This document shows, one piece after another, positions 11,025-21,274 of a stretch of DNA of 64,000 nucleotides. The translations under genes were made by a program, and so were the position numbers. This DNA is from Synaphobranchus kaupii (lineage: Eukaryota > Chordata > Actinopteri > Anguilliformes > Synaphobranchidae): contig CM056376.1 in assembly GCA_029718625.1 (NCBI GenBank), positions 117,526,412 to 117,590,411 on the forward strand, written 5' to 3'. A model generated the notes under the pieces. It saw only the letters and a program-made list of their open reading frames with translations, searched no databases and was not told where the DNA came from. Position 1 is the stretch's first letter; each line of letters begins with the position of its first letter.

Positions 11025-12555
11025 CACTACTCACAAAAAGTTAGGGATATTTGGCTTTCGGGTGAAATTTATGGAAAATGTAAGTTCACGCTACAGTGAT
11101 ATTATATGTATCATGAAAGTAGGGCATTTAAGTAGAAGCATGCAATGGTGATTTCCTCATCTCAAACAATTTATTGAAACAAAAGCCAACAACAGTGGTG
11201 GGTATACCACAACAAAAATGTCAATGTCTCAATAACTTGTCATGTGCCCTTGAGCATCAATTACAGCTTGACAACGACGTCTCATGCTGTTCACAAGTCG
11301 ACTTATTGTCTGCTGAGGCATGGCATCCCACTCTTCTTGAAGGGCGGCCCTCAGGTCATTGAGGTTCTGGGGTACAGAGTTACGAGCCTCTACACGGTGA
11401 GTCAGCTGATCCCATAGGTTTTCTATGGGATTCAGGTCTGGAGAAAGTGCAGGCCACTCCATTTGAGGTACCCCAGTCTCCAGCAGCCTTTCCCTAATGA
11501 TGCGACCTCGATGAGCTGGAGCATTGTCGTCCATGAAGATGAAATTAGGCCTGTGTTGTTCATGCAGGGGCACAATGACTGGATTAATGATGTTATTCAG
11601 GTAGTATGGGCTTGTCACTGTACCATTCACAAAGTGTAGGGCAGTTCTGTATTGACTAGACACACCTGCCCACACTGTAACACCGCCACCACCAAAGGGT
11701 CGTCTGGTGACAACAGTGGCTGATGCATAGCGCTCTCCTTGACGTCTCCAACATCGTTGGCGGCCATCATTTCTGCTCAACGTGAATCGACTTTCATCAG
11801 AGAACAGCACTGAGGCCCACTGGTCCCTCGTCCAGCGTAAATGCTCCCTGGCCCATGCAAGACAATGACGCCTGTGCCTGGTGGTGTGGTCAGGTACCCT
11901 TGCAGGTCGTCTAGCACGCAGACCACGCTGATGTAAACGGTTTCGAATGGTCTGACGTGACACTTGGGTGCCTCTCACCTCCCTTAAATGTGCCTGGAGT
12001 TGAGTGGCATTCATCATCCGGTTCCGCAGGGCACTGTTCACAATGAAGCGGTCATCAGTGTGGGATGTGGCCAAAGGACGTCCACTTCTATGCCTTTCTG
12101 TGACTCTTCCAGTCTCTCTGTATCTCTGTTGCAACCTGCTGATGACACTCTGTGACACTCTAAGCTCAGTGGCCACTTCCCTCTGAGAACATCCTGTTTG
12201 AAGCCTCGCAATGGCGAGGTACTGTAGATCAATTGTTAGGTGTCGTCTTGGTCTCATGATGTCAAAATGTGAACAGCATGATGAAGAGGACTGTTTAAAT
12301 ACCAATTCTAATTGAACCAGGAAATTTATTGGTCGATTCATGGATCAAACACCTGTTGTGAATTTTGCCGTTCAGCTCCTTGTTGGAGAACAGCAAGTTG
12401 TGCAAAAAGTACTGAAACATTGAATAGTTGGACATGTGCATTCAAAAGTTTAGAGAAGGTCAAATTAATTTCACCTGTAAAGGTTATAGTGCATTTTAGG
12501 TTCATCCTGAAATTTCACCCGAAAGCCGAATATCCCTAACTTTTTGTGAGTAGTG
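11025..12555 (-). mobile_element. Tc1/mariner transposon, apparently complete
   Basis: The 1531-bp element begins CACTACTCACAAAAAGTTAG and ends with its inverse. The outer 46 bases of the two inverted repeats differ at one position by eye. TA dinucleotides flank both ends (11023-11024 and 12556-12557), the usual Tc1 target duplication. Inside is one uninterrupted transposase frame on the minus strand. The element sits just left of R2 copy B. Near-identical ends and an open transposase point to a young copy. Confidence 0.95.
11229..12257 (-). CDS. Tc1-family transposase (DD34E), intact
   Basis: The enzyme cuts and pastes its own transposon at TA sites, in the nucleus. I chose the Met at 12257 (342 residues), the usual length for the family; the frame stays open upstream to a Met at 12341, which would add 28 residues without a typical Tc1 start. 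Residues about 1-60 form a helix-turn-helix DNA-binding region ([20 protein letters not shown]), followed by a GRP motif at 59-61 and a second helix-turn-helix region to about 115. The catalytic triad is complete: D154 in FSDESRF, D244 in FMDDNAPAH and E279 in SPDLNPIEN, with 34 residues between the second Asp and the Glu. No stop or frameshift is present. It is the only full-length coding sequence in the window that I am confident of. Whether it is expressed or active cannot be read from sequence. Confidence 0.93.
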   Translation of the reverse strand: MRPRRHLTIDLQYLAIARLQTGCSQREVATELRVSQSVISRLQQRYRETGRVTERHRSGRPLATSHTDDRFIVNSALRNRMMNATQLQAHLREVRGTQVSRQTIRNRLHQRGLRARRPARVPDHTTRHRRHCLAWAREHLRWTRDQWASVLFSDESRFTLSRNDGRQRCWRRQGERYASATVVTRRPFGGGGVTVWAGVSSQYRTALHFVNGTVTSPYYLNNIINPVIVPLHEQHRPNFIFMDDNAPAHRGRIIRERLLETGVPQMEWPALSPDLNPIENLWDQLTHRVEARNSVPQNLNDLRAALQEEWDAMPQQTISRLVNSMRRRCQAVIDAQGHMTSY

Positions 12556-12570
12556 TATGTAGGAAACTTC

Positions 12571-13819
12571 ATCCAGCGACTACCCCAGATCCACTCTAAC
12601 CGTAGAGTGGATGTCGTGATTATTATAGTATTATGTGAAAAGCAAAACAATAAATACATAGATACAATCTTAAATAGGTCTATGATACGATTACGTTCAC
12701 ATAATTAAATAACGATTATTGCATCTGCTTGTTTATTTTGTTTAATCCGTAACGTTAGTCTGTGGTATGGCTAGGCAGTAGCCTAGCTCCAGCAGTAACA
12801 TTACATTACATCCGGACCGGTCCCTAAATCAAGATTTCCGTAAACCAGCCTTGCGCGGCTAGCTAATAGTGTGGTGTAGCCATGTAACTGTAGCCTAAAT
12901 AATTAGAAATCGCGACCACAGTGAAACTTGTCGCCTATTTTTCCAGGTATAGCCTCTCAGGAATGTCTGTTATTGTTAGACTGTTAGAATGAACTATGGT
13001 GATCTTGTAGTGTTATCGTAACGTTAGACAGATTCATGGCTAGGCTATAGGCCACGGATATCTTGTTGAAATACCTCAGCCTAACGTGAGCAAAACTGCA
13101 AATCCAGATAAACGAGCCACGAATAGTTACTAAAAATCTTTAATAACTGTCTTGTTAACTAGCGTTATTAACAAGCATAATACGCCGGGAGCCGGACAAC
13201 ATTTCTGTAGCCAACCCGATGTTGACCCGCTACCGTTAGCGTCTTGCTATCCGGGCGGCTTTTCAGACTTCAACACTAACATATTCACTGGGTGTGTTAC
13301 TAATTAGTGTAATCTAACAACACCGATCTTGAGATATGAAGTATGACCTTAGAAATATTACACATGCGAAAGCATTTGAAAACCATTTCATTATTATGCA
13401 CAAGATAGCTGGTAAGCGAACTTCATATAGCTACAGCAACGGATGCAGTTAGCTGAATGCTCATAGCAAGTCAGCTAACCATAGAGTTCAATAGAGGTTG
13501 AGAGAATGGATTTGAGGCGAAAATACCAATAGGCCTCCTCACGTGATTGCCCTGTGACGTAACTAAAATTACCACGTGACCATGTTCTTAACCAATAACA
13601 GTTCAGTGCGCTTACTAAACACTCACCGATGAGTATTTTTAAATCATGGCTCTCTTTTTTCTGTGTAGGCTAAAAAAAATTTGAACCCAGGAAAAATGTA
13701 AAATGTGATTGCCTGCTTCTATTGACTACAATATTGTGAACTTTTGATACCGAGATTGCGCTGGGGCCACTATGTTGACTTTCACAACGCACCATTGGAA
13801 ATACATGGCAGAGCTCATA
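12571..13819. repeat. Long duplicated segment R2, copy B
   Basis: Paralogue of 8451-9595, about 1.25 kb, with the same palindrome near its start (about 12590) and the same E-box and CCAAT cluster near 13540-13595. It contains about 115 extra bases (about 13045-13165) that copy A lacks. The Tc1 element ends 15 bases before it. Confidence 0.8.
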
Positions 13820-13820
13820 A

Positions 13821-14184
13821 GGACATTCCAAACTGCTAAATGCTCCTCAGAGGAGCTAGGAGTGGGGAATGACGAGGCTCCTGGAGGATGCTTGAGTGAG
13901 GAAACACAAGTGTAGCAGAAGCCTTTTCTCGGAACGCGTGACGCATGTAAATTATCCACCATTCTCCACATCTTCCATGTCGCAGGCACACCCCTACACA
14001 AATGTAATTTTAACCGTTCCTTTCCATTCATTATAAAGTGCTAATCCATAATGACACTCATTCTTTATAACTAAAAAAAGCACTGTTTATTCATGGAAAA
14101 ATAAGTTAAAAAGCATTATAGTTAGGCACGTGAGCATAATATGACGCTGACGCTTGATTGAGCAAGGACGTTTCATTTGCCTAA
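13821..14184. repeat. Dispersed repeat family D, copy 1
   Basis: This stretch, from GGACATTCCAAA to TTTGCCTAA, matches 62712-63074 in the same orientation with many substitutions. The last 80 bases also match 58665-58745. The Tc1 fragment that follows begins at a TA exactly at its right edge. No open frame is conserved between copies. Confidence 0.8.
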
Positions 14185-14440
14185 TACAGTACAAGTCGAA
14201 AGTTTGGACACACCCTACTCAGAAGGTTTTTTTTCTGTTATTTTTACTGTTTTCCACATTTTGGAATAGTAAAGACATCAAAACTATGAGATAACACAAA
14301 TTAAATTATGCAAAAACCAAAAAAGGGTTAAACAAATAAAAAAAAGTATTATATTTTAGATTCTTCAAAGTAGCCACCCTTTGCCTTGATAACAGCTTTG
14401 CACATTCTTGCCATTCTCTCAAACAACTTCTGTGGTAAAC
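14185..14440 (-). pseudogene. Truncated Tc1-like transposon end with transposase C-terminus
   Basis: Starts with TA then CAGTACAAGTCGAAAGTTTG, a Tc1-type terminal inverted repeat. On the minus strand, about 14355-14440 encodes the last residues of a transposase (LFERMARMCKAVIKAKGGYF), a C-terminal signature of fish Tc1 elements. The copy is cut off at about 14440, so only one inverted repeat and the end of the gene remain. It is a different subfamily from the intact element at 11025-12555. Confidence 0.85.
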
Positions 14441-14450
14441 AGGTATTCCA

Positions 14451-15391
14451 CAGGTAAAAAGGTGATGCCATCATGACTGTATAAAAGGATATCAAAAGAC
14501 TCCTTATATCTCATTTCCAGGTACACTTAGAAGCGATACTATAACCTCTGCATTTGAATGGATCTCTTGGGGGGTGGGACTAGATTTAGCTTTAAATTAC
14601 ACTGGAACAGCGTGGAAGACATGGTTGGCTAAATGGCTCTAAGTCATCAAGGGTCTGACGTATCAAACAAGCCTTAAACCATCACTCTGCTGCCAGAAAA
14701 AAAATAATTATAATAATAATATAAAAAATATTATAAAAAATGAATTTTTTATATTTGGTCGCATATCCTTTGCATGCCCTGACTTCCTGATGTCTGTGAC
14801 CCAACAACATCAAAAGACTCTTGATATCTTATTTTCTGGTCTTACAAGCGATACTATAACATCTCTGCATTTGAATGGATCTCTATGGGAATTGGGGGGT
14901 GGGACTAGATTTAGCTGTAAATTATGCTGGAACAGTATGGAATACATGATTGGTAAAATGGCTGTAAGTCTTCAAGGGTATCAAAATCTGAGGTATCAAA
15001 CAAGCCTCAAACCATCACTCTGCTGCCAGATATGCAGTAGATATGGATGGATCACTTGAAGGGTTGTTTCTCCTGACAAATTTTCCTATTGAACTCTATG
15101 GAAAAAATAAGTCAGGTGAAGAAACCCTTATATCTACTGTATTTCTGGCAGCAGGACTGATGGTTTAAGGCTTGTTTGATACATCAGACCCTTGATGACT
15201 TAGAGCCATTTAGCCAATCATGTGTTCCACACTGTTCTAGTGTAATTTAAAGCTAAATCTAGTCCCACCCCCCCCAATTCCCATAGAGATCCATTCAAAT
15301 GCAGAGGTTATAATATTGCGTCTAAGAGTACCAGGAAATAAGATATCAGGAGTCTTTTGATATACTTTTATACAGTCATGATGGCATCACC
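14451..15391. repeat. Foldback element with three copies of one ~250-bp module
   Basis: The left arm (14451-14700) is the inverse of the right arm (about 15142-15391); both end with CAGGTAAAAAGGTGATGCC or its complement. A middle copy (about 14790-15080) runs in the same direction as the left arm, and with the right arm makes a tight palindrome centred near 15094. Related pieces lie at 1915-2145 and 29190-29262. No transposase is encoded. Transcripts across it would fold into a long hairpin. Confidence 0.85.
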
Positions 15392-15469
15392 TTTTTACCT
15401 GCGTGTGTGTGTAACCGTATGGAAAGAGAGAAGCTTACTTTTTACTCAGAAGTCCAAGGTGAGATTTGA

Positions 15470-15535
15470 ACCCCGGTCCTCTCACTCGCAAGCGAACGCA
15501 TTACCAATCAGCTTTGCGTCGCCAGAGAGTGTTGT
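15470..15535 (-). other. tRNA-like fragment (possible SINE head or tRNA pseudogene)
   Basis: Read on the minus strand, this contains an A-box-like AGCTGATTGGTAATGCG and a B-box-like GGGGTTCAAATCTC with roughly tRNA spacing. I could not fold a complete acceptor stem and no CCA or terminator follows, so it is not called as a functional tRNA. It lies between the foldback element and a GT microsatellite. Confidence 0.3.
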
Positions 15536-15619
15536 CACGGTAACCTGCTACAAGGTCTTCTTCGCTCTCTTTACTGCACCTCACTGTGCTTACTAGCGAA
15601 CTAGCTGAGCTACACCCGC

Positions 15620-15868
15620 TACATGTGCGTGTCTGAGTGTGTGTCTAAGTGTGTGTGCATGTTTATGTGTATGTCTGTGTGTGTGCGTAAGTGTGCATGC
15701 GTGTGTTTGTGTGTGTGTGTCTGTGAGTGTATGTGTGTGTGTGTCTGCATGTGTTTGCGAGTCTGTGTATGTGCGTCTGTGTGTGTGTGCATGTATGTGT
15801 TTGTGTCAGTGTGTGTGTGTGAGTGTGTGTGAGTACGTGTGTGTGTGTGTTTGTGTGTGTATAAAAAT
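15620..15868. repeat. GT-rich compound microsatellite
   Basis: Imperfect TGTG/TGTC/TGAG repeats over about 250 bases. The open frames here (runs of Cys-Val or Thr-His) are repeat artefacts. Confidence 0.95.
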
Positions 15869-15994
15869 ATATATAATTTATCATACATATGTGATAAACA
15901 TTTATCATTTTTTATGATGCCTTATGCTTTGGTTATATCTCAGTGTGTGTTCTGCTGTCCGCCATAATATGGCTGATTAATCATTACTCTCTTT

Positions 15995-16494
15995 NNNNNN
16001 NNNNNNNNNNNNNNNNNNNNNNNNNNNNNNNNNNNNNNNNNNNNNNNNNNNNNNNNNNNNNNNNNNNNNNNNNNNNNNNNNNNNNNNNNNNNNNNNNNNN
16101 NNNNNNNNNNNNNNNNNNNNNNNNNNNNNNNNNNNNNNNNNNNNNNNNNNNNNNNNNNNNNNNNNNNNNNNNNNNNNNNNNNNNNNNNNNNNNNNNNNNN
16201 NNNNNNNNNNNNNNNNNNNNNNNNNNNNNNNNNNNNNNNNNNNNNNNNNNNNNNNNNNNNNNNNNNNNNNNNNNNNNNNNNNNNNNNNNNNNNNNNNNNN
16301 NNNNNNNNNNNNNNNNNNNNNNNNNNNNNNNNNNNNNNNNNNNNNNNNNNNNNNNNNNNNNNNNNNNNNNNNNNNNNNNNNNNNNNNNNNNNNNNNNNNN
16401 NNNNNNNNNNNNNNNNNNNNNNNNNNNNNNNNNNNNNNNNNNNNNNNNNNNNNNNNNNNNNNNNNNNNNNNNNNNNNNNNNNNNNNNNNNNNNN
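15995..16494. other. Assembly gap, 500 N
   Basis: Exactly 500 unknown bases, a round number typical of a placeholder of unknown true length. The frames that span it are meaningless. Confidence 1.
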
Positions 16495-16800
16495 CTGGTA
16501 CAACAAAAATGAATTAAGGAAAGGAAAATAACATAGGAAAGGGGGAAAATAAGATGGATACCGGTAAAGTGGCCTAGTCCCTACTATTTCAGCCCTCCTT
16601 CGACTATCCCACCCAGCCTTTACCCAACATTCAAGACAACATCAACAAGACATCAACAACAACATAAGATTAATTTACCCCACACACACACACACACACA
16701 CAAACCCACAATGAATACCCTAATGGATACAATTAAATTGCATAAGCAACCCATTCAGCTAAAGGAATTAAATGATAAATTGTTTGTGGAGCAATGAAGG
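16495..16800. other. Spacer with a short CA repeat; possible L1 3' remnant
   Basis: Contains a CA microsatellite at 16681-16702 and no coding frame. It lies just outside the left end of the first IS630-like element. If that element was inserted in the L1 described at 19113-25175, this stretch would be the L1 3' untranslated part, but no motif proves it. Confidence 0.3.
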
Positions 16801-17503
16801 TGCACTTTTTTACAATTGCTTTGGCGCTAATCTCATAAGTTTGTGCTCAATTTTCAAAACCTTAGACACAAAACTCTAAACGGTTAGCACTTGTAACACA
16901 GCCTGTCCCATGTTCAAAACCTTGCATTGTGCATTCATATCTGTGAAGTAATCTTGCACTTCAGAATCATTGGTTCAAATAACGAATTTATCATGAAATG
17001 CAAAAGAAACATTAGCTTAGATCACCCGAACACAAGATACCGATACATTCACTGTTTAGTTGTTTTTACAATCCTTTAATATTGCAGTAAAAGATACCTG
17101 ATACATGTTTCAATATGGTTCTTTTTGTGGGTCTAAATAAAAGGAATAGTAGAGACAGTAGAACAGAGTGGAATCATTGAACAGTGATTACTGATTACTG
17201 TAGCAACATTCCATGTTTAGATCATGAATGTTTTAGGATAAAGAAATCTATTGACACCAATTACTTTGGAACATGAACCAATTTTACGACATTATCTTTG
17301 AAACATGTCATCATCATCCTTACTGTATCAGATACTGTTCCTATGGTCCCACTGTTCCAGACAACGTTTTCAGATTTGACTATGTATATAGGCCATTTTC
17401 TTGGCTTTTCCATTAATAACTCGTTACCGTAATGATGATTGGTTTCACATTGTGGTAAGAGAATAAAAGGGTCTGTAACCACCTGCAACAACATAGCAAA
17501 AAC

Positions 17504-18210
17504 ATGGAGCATGCAGATGATCCACGTCAGAATAGAGCTCAAGCAGTGAGAGGAGGATGAGGACGAGGCCGAGGATGAGGTGGTCAAGGGAATGGCAGAG
17601 GATAAGTACCCCTTCATAGACGTGGTCATAGACCTTGTCTTAGAGGAGAGCTTAGGCCTCATCAGAGAGGTGACCATGGGCCTTGTTTGAGAGGTGGGGG
17701 GGGGGCGTGGGGGGTACGTGGTAGAGGACAAGGCCACGGACCAAGACAGTGATGGCAACAGCAGTGTCCAATGAAATCAGAACAGTAGTTGTGGACCTTG
17801 TCATAAATCGTGGCATGACAATGACAACAGCTACAATGATTCAGACAAACCTCAGGAGATCAACCATGGCTTCAATCATCAGAACTTTCTGCCATGAGAG
17901 TAAGTCTTCACATTGCACCATGCATTACTCTCAATTGTCAAATTATTGTATAATGCATGCCACTGCATACCACACAGTAGGTGTTGTGACTGAATGTATT
18001 CTTTGTTTTTCCTGACAGAATTGATGTACGCCTGACCAAAATTCAGCGGCACATCATTGACAGTGACGACATGTTCAACAAGGTGGATGCCATAAGTCTG
18101 CAAACTATTGCATGCATTCTGAAAAGGCACCAGGTGCCTCTAAAAGAGATGGTGCCTTTTGAAAGTAATGCAGATAGAGTGAAGCAACTGCGTACTGAGT
18201 ATGTTCAGTT
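17504..18210 (+). pseudogene. 5' half of IS630-like transposase (RG-rich N-terminus plus HTH), decayed
   Basis: From the ATG at 17504 the frame begins MEHADDPRQNRAQAV and runs into an Arg/Gly-rich stretch. Early in-frame stops are TGA where Arg CGA is expected (about 17558 and 17576), the pattern left by CpG decay. Then follow a helix-turn-helix region (VSNEIRTVVVDLVINRGMTM, about 17764-17823) and, after an intervening GTAAGT...ACAG segment (about 17901-18019), the stretch KIQRHIIDSDDMFNKVDAIS...DRVKQLRTEYVQ. The first catalytic Asp and everything after it are missing because the inverted copy starts at 18215. Family identity comes from motifs recalled from fish transposases annotated as IS630-like. 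Confidence 0.75.
17901..18019 (+). other. Intron-like GT-AG segment inside the transposase remnant
   Basis: Coding similarity stops at CATGAGA, followed by GTAAGT. It resumes after TTTTTCCTGACAG at about 18019. The exact joint leaves the frame one base off, so either the copy has an indel or the true splice sites are slightly shifted. Small introns are known in some eukaryotic DNA transposons. Confidence 0.45.
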
Positions 18211-18214
18211 TCAA

Positions 18215-18768
18215 GAGGTTTGTCTGAATCATTGTAGCTGTTGTCATTATCATGCCACGATTTATGACAAGGTCCACAACTATTGTTCAGATTTCTTTGG
18301 GCACTCTTTGCTGTTGCCATCACTGTCTTAGTCCGTGGCCTTGTCCTCTACCCCCCCCCCCACCCCCCCCCCTCCCCCCCACCTCTCAAACATGGCCCAT
18401 GGTCACCTCTCTGATGAGGCCTAAGCCCTCCTCTAAGACAAGTACTACGGCCACCTCTATGAAGGGGTACTTATCCTCTGCCATTCCCTTGACCACCTCT
18501 TCCTCGTCCTCCTCCTCATCCTCATCTCACTGCTTGATCTCTATTCTGACGTGGATCATCTGCCTGCTCCATGTTTTTGCTATGTTGTTGCAGGTGGATA
18601 CAGACCCTTTTATACTCTTACCACAATGTGAAACCAATTATCATTACGGTAACTAATTATTATTGGAAAAGCCAAGAAAATGGCCTATATACATAGTCAA
18701 ATCTGAAAAAATTGTCTGGAACAGTGAGACCATAGGAACAGTATCTGATAAAGGATGATGATGACATA
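18215..18768 (-). pseudogene. Inverted duplicate of the transposase 5' half
   Basis: Reverse complement of 17305-17853 with scattered differences. The equivalent start codon on the minus strand is at 18572-18570. A C-rich run at 18352-18381 corresponds to the G run at 17696-17707 of the other arm and is longer. Open frames antisense to both arms read the same peptide series, which confirms the inverted repeat. Confidence 0.85.
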
Positions 18769-19479
18769 TTAGCAATGCTACAGTTACTTATGATTTTGAG
18801 CAGTTGGATTAACTGATAGTTAGATGCATTGTAATGAAATGAAAAGACAGTCACGTCATATGTAATGTATGTATTGCATTTTGAAATGCTAATACTTTGA
18901 TGGTAAGTTGTATCATTGTGAACACATTATTTGGTTCAGTGAACAAATTATTTTAGGTTTATGTGTATTGTATTCATGCAATTGAAAAAGGTGTTTAGAG
19001 TTTTGAAAAATTGACATTTTGATTATCTGTTTTGAGTTTTGTGTCTACAATTTTGAAAAATGACCACAAAGTCATTCTGAAATTAGTGCCAAAGTGATTG
19101 TAAAAAACTGTAATTGAAATACGTATATCATATTTTGATAATGAAACTAAGATTATTCACATCATGGAACATGGGAAAAGCTGTGTAGTATAGATTTTAT
19201 AATGAATTATATTCCAGCCTTCCCCTATGCAAATCTTTTCCCATTTATCCTTAAATTTAGTGTAATCCTTTGTACCATTATATATATACTCCTTTAATAT
19301 ATAGTTATGTTTAACAAATGTTTAAAATAATAGGTGTGGTATTGACTCAATTTCTTTTTGGCAGAATCTGCACATGGGAGACTGTTCAATAGCCCAAATA
19401 TGAAGCATCCTTTTACAGTTTTTTTACGATTGCTTTGACTGATTTTGCACAGCAGAATTTCAATGTACAAAACTCAAAA

Positions 19480-19745
19480 TGCAAAGTGCCAAACTGACTT
19501 TCAAAATTCATACTCTAAGACACTACATCCTATGCTGACATACAAAGTGTAAAACTGTTCACGCAAAGTGCTAAACTGACTTGCAGAATTCTTACCTTAA
19601 GACACTACATCCTATGATGACATACAAAGTGTAAAACTGTTAACGCAAAGTGCTAAACTGACTTGCAGAATTCTTACCTTAAGACACTACATCCTATGCT
19701 GACATACAAAGTGCAAAACTGTTAATACAAAGTGCCAAACTCTAA
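19480..19745. repeat. Subterminal 82-bp tandem repeat of element 2
   Basis: CACTACATCCTATG starts at 19521, 19603 and 19685, a period of exactly 82. Each unit has ACATACAAAGTG(T/C)AAAACTG. Subterminal repeats of this kind often bind transposase, but that role is inferred only from position. Confidence 0.85.
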
Positions 19746-19970
19746 ATCATATGCTCATATTCTCAGAATACAGCCACCTAATATTACAACAATGTTCAAA
19801 TGCTTATTACTACAAATGCAGATCACTAAATCAATTCAACAGGTCTTTGTAGTCATGTCTCAGTACTTCCAACAACCTTGCCCAGGTGAGTAGCATTGCA
19901 ACACAATTGATAATCTCTTCACCACTACATAAAAGGCTGCTTAGAAACCTGAATGGCAGTTTCTGACAAC

Positions 19971-20660
19971 ATGGAGCAGGTCAGTGAGGTTGAGGTTGGT
20001 AACGAAGGACAGGATCATGGACAGGGTCGTGGTCGTGGTCGTGGTCATGATCGTGGTCATGGTCGTGGACCATGTACAGTAAATATACAGTATATAGGTA
20101 ATAGGTACTGTACATGCCTAGTTTGCCTAGACCCGGCCCTGAGACCATTGGGCAGGCCCACACACATCCATCCCTGATTGGTCAGCCTGACCCTCTGCTG
20201 GGGGTATACAACTCCGTGCGTCTCATACATTTTCTGGATGGGCTGTACAACCGTCTCTTACAGCCAAATGCTCATATGGTGTTCATCATTGTCTGGGACA
20301 ATGTAAACTTCCATTGTGCGTTGGCTGTGCAAGACTGGTTTACAGCCCATCCAGAGTTCCGATTCCAATTCCTTCCACCTTACTCCCCCTTTCTGAACCC
20401 CATCGAGGAGTTTTTCTCGGCCTGGAGGTGGAAGGTATACAAATAGGTGTCAATATGAGCAGGAAACGCTCCTTCAGGCCATGGATGAGGCATGCGATGA
20501 CATTACAGCCCAGCAGTGTCAGGGGTGGATAAGGCACTGTAAAAGATTTTACCAGCACTGTCTTGCCAACGAAGACATCAGATGCAACGTCGACAAAATT
20601 CTGTGGCCAAATGCAGCGGAGAGACAAATGCTGCTTAAGCACCGAGAAGCAGTTTTTTTT
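19971..20660 (+). pseudogene. IS630-like transposase, internal deletion, catalytic part retained
   Basis: The ATG at 19971 starts MEQVSEVEVGNEGQDHG and an Arg/Gly/His-rich tail. The helix-turn-helix region and the first catalytic Asp found in full-length relatives are missing, and the frame passes straight to the middle of the DDE domain. In 20114-20446 the second Asp lies in VWDNVNFH (20297-20299) and the Glu in PFLNPIEEFF (20405-20407), 35 residues apart, so a DDE_3-type core is clear. The frame then breaks after WKVYK and continues at 20481 with MDEACDDITAQQCQGWIRH...VDKILWPN. Element 1 keeps the DNA-binding half and this copy keeps the catalytic half; neither is functional. Confidence 0.8.
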
Positions 20661-21274
20661 AAACTTTACAGTAAAGTTTGTTGTTACTATAACTGTTTTT
20701 GCTTTTACTGTTGTTTTTGTTTTTACTGTACAATACAGTTGAGTGTACAGTACTGCATTACTGGAGTTTTCTTTAATGATTAAACTTCATATAATCTAAT
20801 CTAATATTTTGTTTGTCTTTCATAAAAACACAAGTTTACAAACTGCAGTCTATCACAGGGGATGATTGCTGTACATAATTTCAAGTACTTATGAGGAAAT
20901 GACCATTGCATAGTCTTTTTTGGTAACAAGTATTCTGTGTTTGACCGCATTATTTGATAATGGCCATTGTATTTGAAAATGCATCAATAATTAAACTTCA
21001 ACGATGAACATATCCACTGTTCTGACACTGATAAACATTAGCATGAAATACAATCTAATTTGGTACAGTTGTTTCTATTGTGCATGCTATATATGATTTT
21101 GAGCCCAAGATTAGGAGTATAACATTTTGCGTTATGACCAAAGAACACTTTCAAACTTTTTTTATCAGAAGGATTTTGTTTGGCAGCATTATTTCATGAT
21201 GACTGTTGTATATTGAAAATGCAGCAATGATTTAACTTCATTGTTTGAAATATCTAATGTTCTGGTGCTGTGAT

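Larger units (their letters stand above)
16803..19110. mobile_element. Palindromic IS630/Tc1-mariner-like element (element 1)
   Basis: The left end (CACTTTTTTACAATTGCTTT) and right end (inverse of CAGTTTTTTACAATCACTTT) form terminal inverted repeats. TA follows the right end (19111-19112); the left flank is TG, probably a mutated TA. Inside, 17305-17853 is repeated as its reverse complement at 18215-18768. The element therefore carries two head-to-head copies of the 5' half of a transposase gene around a 361-bp unique centre, and no catalytic domain. It cannot encode a transposase and is a foldback derivative. Confidence 0.85.

Noticed and set aside
15619..15917. Cys/Val and His/Thr frames in GT repeats (also 58818-60033)
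   Set aside because: Translation of dinucleotide repeats; no coding signal.
17261..18656. Ser/Pro-rich frames at 17261-17758 (minus) and 18252-18656 (plus)
   Set aside because: They are antisense to the two inverted transposase arms and read the same peptide only because the arms are complementary.
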